Assembly: GCA_963576725.1 (NCBI GenBank)
Contig: OY755238.1
Location: forward strand, 28,601,201-28,665,200
DNA from: Azorinus chamasolen
Taxonomy: Eukaryota; Mollusca; Bivalvia; Cardiida; Solecurtidae
Length of the DNA: 64,000 nucleotides
Direction of reading: 5' to 3'
In this document: positions 23,617-33,200 of the stretch, in pieces
Layout of the letters: every line of letters begins with the position of its first letter
How positions within the stretch are numbered: position 1 is the first letter of the stretch
Made by a program: the position numbers and the translations under genes
The notes under the pieces: generated by a model
Seen by the model: the letters and a program-made list of their open reading frames with translations, nothing else
What the model was told of the DNA's origin: nothing
The model's database searches: none

Positions 23617-24894
23617 TTTATTTAAGTGTATTACAATGTACATAGAAAACGACTACGATAGTTAATATCACTACAATGTATGAAACAAGAGTAGAAACAA
23701 TGAGTAAAATAAGTAGGGAAAGCACATACAGCATATAAACATATACACTAAAATGATAAATACATGTAGTTTATTTGAGTAAAATGTTTGGAAAAATGGT
23801 TTAATATATAGAAAACCTGAGTACAATATATTGACCAAGACGTATGATATGTGGAAAAAACACAGAGTGAGCTTATATTCATATATATTAAAGCATGGAT
23901 TTTTTCAATATGACGTATAGAAACAATGTACATGTGTATATAGAAAAAATGAATACATGTAGAACAATACATAAACTTATATACATATACACTAAAAGGA
24001 TGATTCAGTGTATACAAAATGAGCATACTTTGTAGAGTAAATATTTCTTTTATAATTTCTCTACCAAGATTAATATCACTGCGCTTTCCAAAACATACTC
24101 CAATTACCCTAATTATTCGGACTGACAAACATAGACAAACGATGCAGACCCAGCTCCTGTATGAGCAGTATTATCTGGCTCTAGACTGTTTGTTTTTATA
24201 TGTGAAGTCAGTCCAATACCACTCAAATATGTTGACAAAAACTTTAGGGCGACTTCGACATAAAAGCGTAACGGCAACTCTCTGCTGTTCTAATGGATTG
24301 ATTAGGCTTAAAAGTTTGCAAATGACAAACAAAACGATGGTTGTTTAACAAAACGATAAGAAACAAACAAAACATGAATTAAATTGCTGAACTACATGTA
24401 CATTGACATAATTTCTAAAAGAAGTACAAGTTGGGTGAATGAAGTTATACACAAGCCTTAACATGTATTGAAGCAAATATTAACCACTCATATAAGAAAT
24501 AATAGTACAGTCTTAATGACGCGTAACCGTAAACTTGCTGGAAAAGAAAATGGACTTGTAGATGGTTTACACAAACCGTAATAAGTTTTTATTAGACAGT
24601 TCTCGCTAAAACGACCACAAAATTAATTACCACACAGGTCTATAAAAGCAGATGATTGTTTGGATAGGCTAATGTCATTTCCAACCAGAAAAAAACAATT
24701 CTACTACATTATACTATATATTGTTTTACGAAAACATTTAAACAGTTTAAAACAGAAGACTTTCAGTCCAGTGTTTAAAAGCATGATGTTGCCTGCTAAA
24801 GGGCTTTTCACCTAAAAAACATGGATGTGATTGTAGAACAGTTATATAATGATTATATGCTCATTTGAACTCAGTATATATCCATCCAAAAATA
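23617..24894 (-). other. Possible 3' UTR of the orphan terminal exon
   Basis: Follows the stop at 24895. An AATAAA signal on the minus strand (23617-23622) lies about 1.27 kb downstream of the stop. The tract is A/T-rich with two near-copies of ACATATACACTAAAA about 250 bp apart, and holds only one hairpin relic (24125-24192), unlike the MITE-dense flanks. Inference only. Confidence 0.3.
24125..24192. repeat. Hairpin relic
   Basis: ACAAACGATGCAGACC and GGCTCTAGACTGTTTGT remain around AGCTCCTGTATGAGC; a decayed core of the A/B/C kind. Confidence 0.5.
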
Positions 24895-25040
24895 TCAACC
24901 TTGTGTCCACATCATTGTAGGACACAAAAAGCACGCAATGCAAACTACAACCGCTACGTGGGCGATTTGGAGCTGGTTGCCAGCGCTGGTATGCTTTGAC
25001 ACACTGTAGGTCTCATTGAAGAAAATGTCAGCTGTATTCT
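24895..25040 (-). CDS. Candidate last exon with hydrophobic C-terminus, gene unknown
   Basis: An acceptor (GCTATTCCAG) at 25041 opens a 47-residue reading (phase: two bases complete the first codon) that ends at TGA 24895-24897. The peptide is polar at first (NTADIFFNETYSVSKHTS), with one N-glycosylation sequon (NET). It then has AGNQLQ and an uninterrupted hydrophobic stretch (IAHVAVVVCIACFLCP) near the end, as in a GPI-anchor signal or a tail anchor. The phase does not fit the last spliced donor of the dcd1-like gene upstream (exon 12 ends in phase 2, this needs phase 1), though it would fit that gene's exons 7, 8 or 11. No other exon of this gene was found between here and 27237. It could be an alternative end of that gene, the end of an unseen gene, or chance. 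Confidence 0.35.
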
Positions 25041-25956
25041 CTGGAATAGCAACATAAATCCTAGTTTAATATGTAACAAACTGGAAACGGGTACTGGATA
25101 ATTGAAGGCAGAAAAACTAAGCTAAAAGAACATCAACGATAGACGGAAGGAAACCTGAGCTATACTGTCTGAAATAGCAAACTAGAGTGTTCAGATATGC
25201 ATAAAAACATATCGGAGGGATATTAGTAAACTGAAGGCAGAACAGCTACACACATATTAAAGTCTTTGAACGCCCCGAGATTGAAAAATTGACAATTCGG
25301 TGTTTTTGATAGAATGTCTATCCATTTGATCGAAAATGGTCTGAAACGTTTAACACTTTATGCTTTCGAGTTTAATTACATCATTGTTTATTTTAAATTC
25401 ATAAATGCTGAAAGTAGCATGCTTTAAATTTAGAGAGGGTTACGTAACTTTAGATACATAGAATACCGCATTTATTGCATTGTTCGGTATTGAGTAATTG
25501 CTATATTTATAGTGGATATTTACAGTACAAATGAACGTGTTATACCCCAAGACCAGCAATTACAGCGTGATACATTTTAGAGTTTTATTGTTCATTTTCA
25601 TTAGACAAGGCTCTTTTATTGCAATAGTCAGCAGTACGAGTATATTCCTCACATACGAGAATGTTAATTTTCTTTTATACAAAATCATTCAAGGACTTTA
25701 AAAGACAGGAAAATACAGGCGATTTAATGAAATAGCTAGGTATTCTAAATTTTAGATAAGGTGTTTTGTATAATAGGTTTAGGGGCGATTCGCTCTACTA
25801 GCAAATAATTATATGACCACTCTCCTACATATATAGGTTTGTTAAACCATTGCAAAATCTCCTCGGGGATTGTACTGTTAATACTGGAGGAATACAGTGC
25901 AGAAAATCATGTTTCAACCTTTCGGACTGTATAAGGTTACCACCTGTCTCCATATT

Positions 25957-26069
25957 TAGATGAGAGAGACGATATAATGAGAGAGACAGAGCGGCAGAGA
26001 GACAGAGACAGAAACGGACAGACAGCTAGAAAGCGTAATAAACAGAGACAGAGAGGCAGACAGACAGAC

Positions 26070-26100
<31 letters not shown>

Positions 26101-26133
26101 AAAAAGACAGAGAGACAGGAAGAGAGAGAGACA

Positions 26134-26172
<39 letters not shown>
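25957..26172. repeat. (GA)n / (CAGA)n microsatellite
   Basis: Pure purine strand of GAGA and CAGACAGA. The Ser/Leu-rich and Arg/Glu-rich open frames on both strands are artefacts. Confidence 0.95.
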
Positions 26173-26174
<2 letters not shown>

Positions 26175-26253
26175 TGTTCTTCTGTGAGATGCCATAAAAC
26201 GGTATATAAAAGAAACAACCATTCTTTCTAGAACCATGTTTATTGATTCAGTA

Positions 26254-26458
26254 CAGTATAACCCATCTAAGTTGGAATTTTAGTACAGAAGAATTAAGAT
26301 ACTTTTAGACAGTTTGCTGCTTAATGCAGGATGAAAGTCGTGCAGAAAGCTCTACGAGAGAGCTTTCTGTATGACTTTCATCCTGCATTAAGCTGCCAAA
26401 ATGTCTCCAAGACCGATATTTATACTAAATTGAGCGTCGGGTTTAGAGGGGTTTACTG
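26254..26458. repeat. Family H MITE
   Basis: TA 26252-26253 and 26459-26460. CAGTATAACCCATCTAAG and GAGGGGTTTACTG ends. Stem GCTTAATGCAGGATGAAAGT around AAAGCTCTACGAGAGAGCTT. Confidence 0.85.
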
Positions 26459-26577
26459 TACTCGCTATTGAGACGTTGTACTGTAAATGAATCGAAAGAG
26501 ATCGAGTACAAAACAATGGCATGAAACTTCTTTATTTAATTTGCTAACAGATTCAACAAATACGTTCAATTGAGGAA

Positions 26578-26763
26578 CAGTATAACCCCTCTAAATCGGA
26601 CGTTCAATTAAGTATCCGTAACACAGGTGACTGCTTAATGCAGGATGAAATTCGTGCAGAAAGCTCCCAATAGAGATTTCTGCATGGTTTACATTCTGCA
26701 TTAATCAGACACCTGCATAAAAACATCTTAATCAAGTCGCATTTAGAGGGGTTTCACTCTGCT
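26578..26763. repeat. Family H MITE
   Basis: CAGTATAACCCCTCTAAATC and GAGGGGTTTCACTCTG ends; one stem arm has several substitutions. Confidence 0.75.
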
Positions 26764-26833
26764 ATATAAAGTTTGGTGCATTAAATCTTACCCCGCTTTG
26801 TTAAAACAAGATACCTCGACAAATTTTGATATT

Positions 26834-27037
26834 CAGTAAAACCTCTCTATAGCGACCACTCAATGGTGTTAATTAGTTGGTATTCAGGGCAGATGGCTGC
26901 TTAAAGCAAGGTGAAAGTAAAACAGAACGCTCCTATGGGAGCGTTCTGTTTTACTTTCACCTTGCTTTAAGCAGCCACCTGTCTTTAACACAAAATACTT
27001 GATGTAATTTATTGGTCGTTATAGTGAGGTTTTACTG
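26834..27037. repeat. Family G MITE
   Basis: CAGTAAAACCTCTCTATAGCG and GTGAGGTTTTACTG ends. Near-perfect stem centred on AACGCTCCTATGGGAGCGTT, outer arms GGCTGCTTAAAGCAAGGTG. On the minus strand it supplies an AATAAA (TTTATT at 27008-27013) about 225 bases past the dcd1-like stop codon. Confidence 0.85.
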
Positions 27038-27039
27038 TA

Positions 27040-27218
27040 TGTCCCATTTTGTCTACTATCAAGATAAATGTTTGACAGTCGGTCAATGTTGTCTCACAGA
27101 CACTACCAGTACTGATCGACTGTCAAACATGTTTGATCCTGATGAAACGCCGAGTTACTCGGCATCTCGTCTGGATCCAAACTGTTTTCAAATGAGGGTC
27201 AAGTCGGCAGGACAAATG
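27040..27218. repeat. Family A MITE in the dcd1-like 3' UTR
   Basis: Palindrome GACGCCGAGTTACTCGGCATC at 27143-27164. The right end AAGTCGGCAGGACAAATG is followed by TTAA (27219-27222), only 14 bases beyond the stop codon of the minus-strand gene. The left part is rearranged. Confidence 0.7.
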
Positions 27219-27236
27219 TTAACGACGGTGTCATCC

Positions 27237-30200
27237 TCAGAGTTCTGGTCTGTCCACTGCAAACAGTGCTGTTGAATTCAACCTGACAAACGTTCTGAAA
27301 AGATATAGCACGTGACAATAAGGCTATGGATGCATCTTCAAAGCGTTCGGTTTTGCGAATTATATTTACGATAATGCTTGAACTACCGCAACTAATTCTA
27401 CTAAAACCTTGGTCCAATGTTATAAAACGTCTGGTTCTGAATCTGAGAGCATTCTCAAGTATCTGATTGGTCAGATTCTGAGCAAGCTCAGAATCTGACC
27501 AATCAGATGCTTGAGAATGATTTCAGACTGAAGTAAAAACGTTTTATAACCTTGGGGCCATGAATTATACCTGATTCGTTCAAATATATATGTAAGACAC
27601 TGCTAGATGTTATCAAACGTCATGCTCATGTTAACAAACGTCTCGTGTTGATCCAAACTGTTTGCAAATGGCAATTAAGACGCACATAACTCTTTTGGCG
27701 CCAAATTTAAAAGGGTCGTCTGCAATAATAATTTCATTTTAAATATAATTATAAACTAAATAATAAAGGTAAAATTAGTAAAATATTTGTTTTTAAAAAC
27801 CTGTATGCTTAGGCTAAAATAATACAGAAAACAGTGAAGTCCCAGGTCAGATGCCGCCTTGAAAAGACAGCATCTGACCTGGGACTGCACTGTTTTCAAT
27901 GGTGCCAACAGGCGACATCTGACCTGGGACTGCACTGTTTTCAATGGTGCCAACAGGCGACATTGGCGCCGAAAGATTTAACATCAGATTGGTTAGCCCT
28001 TTCCTTCATATAAACGTGTTTTCACACATTTGCAAACAGAGCAACCCCAGATCATGGTCTGCTGTGTTTGCTAATGGAATTTGATAGATCTATTTCTTTA
28101 GTTTGTAAAATGGCTACAATTTCCACCTTCTATATTTCATTATAACTATTTAAGCCATGAATATTCAGCAGGTATTGAAACTTGGAATAAACATAGAACA
28201 GGGAAAAGGTTAAATTAAATAAACAATAAAATTCACAAAGACACTTGTGATTGGAGAATAGTGCTTTCTTTTGAGTATTGAATATTGAAGGAAAGCCCAA
28301 TCTGACTCTGAAAGCAGACGACACTGTTTGCAGACGAAAACTATTTGGCGCTAAAAGAGTTGACATAAATTTCGTCTGTTAACCCTTTCCCTCATATAAA
28401 CGTGTTTTCACGCATTTGCAAACAGAGTAGACCCAGATCAGACGGCTCCTAGAGGAGCCGTCTGATCAGGGTCTACTCTGTTTGCTAATAGAATTTCAAA
28501 GATCTGTGTCTGTACTTTCTTAAATGGCTACAATTTTCCATCTTCCATATATCATTATAATCATTTTATATATGAATATTCAGTAGGTACTGAAATGTGG
28601 AATGAACACAGAACAGGGAAAGGGTTAAGAATATTATATCGTCTGCTTTCAAACTGGAGCTGTCGCAATTTTGCTCTAAAACAACAAAACATACTTAGTG
28701 TGTCAAGCACTTTGCAAATGTCATTACGAATTCCCCTAAGGCGGCAAAAGAGTTAAACTTAGGTTAATCTTGGGAGAAAGATGAAGCACTTACCTGTCAT
28801 ACGCGTTAAGTGGCCCCGACTCGAGCGTGCCTCGTGCGTTGGAAATATAAACTTGACCGTTGTTAAGATCGTACACAGCAATGTGAAGACTGCCCGATTG
28901 TTCAATCGAAACAACGTCACGAATGATGACGTCAGTGGTGATGTTACCATGATATTTTGTAAGCTGTCTGGCTAACACCTCGCTGAAGCCCGGACATAAC
29001 CAGTCCATTCCTATAAAAATTCAAAAGGTAGAAACTCGTTGGAATAAAAGGGAGATAACTTTCAGCACTCTACTAATGAATTTTGTGATTATCTTTTCAA
29101 TCAGTTTGGGTCCAGATGAGACGCCGAGTAATTCGGCGTCTCATCAGGATCCAAACTGTTTGACACTCTGACATTTGTTTAAAGAAATGAAAGAAGCATG
29201 TATTTTTAGACTTGAAGCAGGCGACACTATTTGCAGACGACAATTTGGTCAAAATGCAAATGGTTTATTAGCAAATTCGAGCAAACACGGAAATCGATAC
29301 CGAATCTAGTCATTGATTGCACCATAATCGTTTTTTATTAATTTTAACAGAAGTTTTCAAAGTGCTGTCAATGTTTCTGTTATTGTTTACATATCAGTTG
29401 TCAGTCTTTTTGCCCACCAAGCATAACAGGTGCGCATGACGTCACGGCGACTCGCCCTATACTTTAACATGTAACTTAATCATTTACCCCTATCATGAAT
29501 ATGCATGTAACAATTAACTGTTTCAAAAATATTTGTTTAACCTTTTATTCCATTAATATTAATGTCAGAAATGATGATATCATGAATGGTAATGAAGCAA
29601 AGTTTTATAACGACAGTATGAACAAGGGACTTTTTTGTTATAATAGAAACTAGAAATATATGCATTAATTCATTAGCAAACAGAGCAGATTCTGATCAGA
29701 TGGCTCCTGCAGAAGCCGTCTGATCTGGGTCTAATCTGTTTGCAAAAACATACTTGCCAAGGGAGGTGAAGTAAAGTCAGTTCTATAATAGCATTATACA
29801 TGTATAAACAATTTTCCCTTTTCCATGTTTATTACAAATTTCAGTATTTACTGAATATTCATGGACAAAATAGTTATACTGAAATATGGAAGGTGGAACA
29901 TCGTATAGACATTTTACAAACTAAAGAAACAGACCTATCAAATTTCATTAGCAAACAGAGCAGACCCTGATCAGACGGCTCCTATAGGAGCCGTCTGATC
30001 TGGGTCTACTCTGTTTGCAAATACGTGAAAATGTGTTTGTATAAGGGGAAGGAATAACCAAGCAGAGTAGTTCATGATCAGGCAGCTCCTGTATACTATG
30101 TTTGTAAAGGTACACGTATACCCGTAAACTGCGGAGTTATCATTGAATGGAAAGTCTAAATTGGTAAATAAGTTAAAATTCCATACATATAAAATATATA

Positions 30201-33200
30201 ATTATATAGATCTAGTCTATAATTTGGCGCAGTGCGTGAAACATTACCATAGTAGACGATGTCTTTGATTTTGGGATGCCATGAAGCTGTTGGTTCCATG
30301 TTTGAATCTGTGAAGAAGTTGGCGACGGAAGCCGAGTACTGTATTCCTCTAAATTGTTGGATCTGATAAAACAAAAATGTCCCATTGATGAACAACCAAA
30401 TCATCGGCATGTAGCAATGAAGTTGTTTTAAGCAGGTTCATGTAATCCGACAAAATCGTTATTTATGTCATATTTTGATAACACATGATATGTTATTCAT
30501 ATTTGGTCGTCAGCTACAAACGGAAACATTTGCCATGTCAGAATAGACCAAATGGATACATGTATGTCTATGCAGCCATGTTAACCCTTCTCTTGCTATT
30601 CACGTCAATATACCTACCTGTAAATAGTGAAGACCCAGATGAGACAGCTCCTGCAGGAGCTGTCTCATCAGGGTCTGCACTACTTACAAGTTTATTGTTC
30701 AACCAGTGCACTCCACAGCAGTCATTGCTCGGCGAAATACTTGTACACAGTTAAGAGATACGTAATTATACAACAGGACATGGGTAAAGACGGAGAAATG
30801 TATTTTAAAATTCAGCAAGAGAATGGTTAATGAATAAATAGGGGAACTATATGAACAGGTGGTTAATTACTGCAGAAAACAAACTCATAACTCCAAATAA
30901 ACGTCTTTTTATACTTTTGCAAACAGAGTAGACCCGGATCAGACAACTGCTGTAGAATGATCTGTCTGATCATTATCTGGGCATTTTGCTTATGAATTAA
31001 TATATTCTATGACTCTAAAATTTCTGCCGTGGCAACTAGGCACACTACAGAAAAAAATTCTCCATAACGGTCACTAAATTACCACAAATATTTTGTGTCA
31101 AAGGCAGGTGGCTGCTTAAAGCAAGGTGATCGTAATACAGAACGCTCCTATATGAGCGTTCTGTTTTACTTTCATCTTGCTTTAAGCTGCCACCTGTCCT
31201 AAATACCAAATAATTAATACAATTTAGTGACCGTTATGGATAGGGTTTACTGTATGTTCTTGTTCATATGCCACTATAAAATATCCTTATGTAAGTATTT
31301 CCTACATGATTAGTCATGAGGTAGATGGTTAATTTACAAGTGGTCATGTTCATTCTATAATATAGTAAAATCAATCTAAACCGGAATTCTAGTAGAGAAG
31401 AGTTTAGATACTCTTAGGCAGGTGGCTGTTTAATGCAGGGTGAAAGTCATGCAGAAAGCTCCTAGAACAGCTACAGTGGTAAATACGCTATTCCTACCCA
31501 CTTAACGCGTTTCTTACGCGTTACCTAACCGTTCGTTACCCGTTTCTTAGCCGTTTCGTTAAACGGGTTTCTAACCGTTTGTTTACGCGTTTCTTAACGC
31601 GTTTCCTAAACGTTTAAGAGCCCGGATGAAAGGGGAGTAATCATAGACGAAAGGGGGGTAATCCTTGATATGGGAGACATTCTCATTTACCTGTTGGACA
31701 CTCCTGATATGTAAAATTAAGATTAACCCTTTCGCTGCCAAACTCTGTCGTCTGCTAACTTTGTCGACTGCTACAAATTTTCATTCTTTTGATTTTCTTC
31801 ATTTTTGTTTCAAAAACATAGTAACAGTAACAAACAGTTTGGATCCTGATGAGACGCCGAATTACTCGGCGTCTCATCTGGATCCAAACTGTTTGCAAAG
31901 GTAATCACAGATCCGACATTGGCAGCGAAAGGGTTAACAGTATTTAAACTTTTAATTCTCGTTTCATTTCCATAAGATCAAGCTAGATCTAGATCTATAT
32001 TAAATATAGATCTACAGTCTCATTGCGTTCAACTACGTGTTGTAAAATGTCTTTTTTTTGCTACTGTACGTACATTACCGTAGCAGATATAGTAGAAGTA
32101 TTTTACAATAGATCTAGATCATATCAATCTAAACTATCTTTAAAACTAGAATTTATATTAATCTAAATTTTAAATTGGTCTAAAACGTTTGGATTTAACT
32201 TTGTGCTGAGTCATAGATCTACAATTATTCAAAACATAGTTTTCTTGTATTTTGGAGAAGCTAACAAATCATACTTTTAGGTCATTGGGCACATTATTTG
32301 GTATTTCTGTTACGTAATAGCTCGTAACTTTGTTGATAAGAAAGCAGTGATGTGATCACTGTCAAGACCATTGTCCCCTGCTGAGAAAATAGCTAGGGGA
32401 TTTACTGACCATCTGGCAGCTTTGATCGTATATTTAGGCTGGGTAAATAATAAAGTCTTCAACTAAGACAATTTATTTTCATGCATTCATAACAATTACA
32501 GAGTTAGTATTTTTTAAATATTTGAATGCGGGGAACAAAAGTACTGACATTTGAAAGCAGTGTAAACACAGACAATATAGCTACAAAATCAGGGTGTTGA
32601 TCAGGGTCTTCACTAGTATTTTCATAGGCCTAATTAAAAATCATCTAGCAAATTTAAGCCTGGTAATAGTGAATGGAATATACAGTTAAACAATGATGGT
32701 CCATTCCACTTTTAAATTTCGGCATACAAAGGTTTAATCTTCACAAAGTAACAAAATAATAAGAACGTTTTCATAGTTATATGTGAGCATGAAATATGCT
32801 TATTTGTTTAAAACGCTTTAGATCTACCTCATAATGATGAAAACACCTTTGAAAACATAATAGGTTCAGATCAGATTGCTCGCGTGGAAGCCGTTTGATC
32901 TTGGGTCTGCATTATTTGCTTATCCCATTACATACACATGGATATAACACTCTAACGCCTTTGCAAACAGAGTAAACCTAGACATGAAGGCTCTTGTAGG
33001 GGCCGTCGGATCAGGGCCCACTCTGCATATGAAATTATAAAGTAATAGACTTGACTATATTTTCTACAAATATCAAAAAGGCGTGTGCACTTATACCGTG
33101 GTTAAATTCAGCAAGATCTAATAAATACTCATGATGTCATTTTTTTCTGACAGAAATATTCAAATGGGAAAGGATTAAGAAATAGAATAGATCTGAATTC

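Noticed and set aside
24019..24348. 109-codon plus-strand frame
   Set aside because: No domain recognised; it overlaps the presumed 3' UTR of a minus-strand exon and includes a MITE hairpin relic.
25937..26237. Long open frames, Ser/Leu-rich on minus and Arg/Glu-rich on plus
   Set aside because: Pure (GA)n/(CAGA)n microsatellite, open in several frames on both strands; same for 42329-42616 and 44955-45363.
28383..28623. CRISPR array or attachment site
   Set aside because: The similar hairpins are dispersed MITEs with TTAA duplications in a eukaryotic genome, not regularly spaced repeats.
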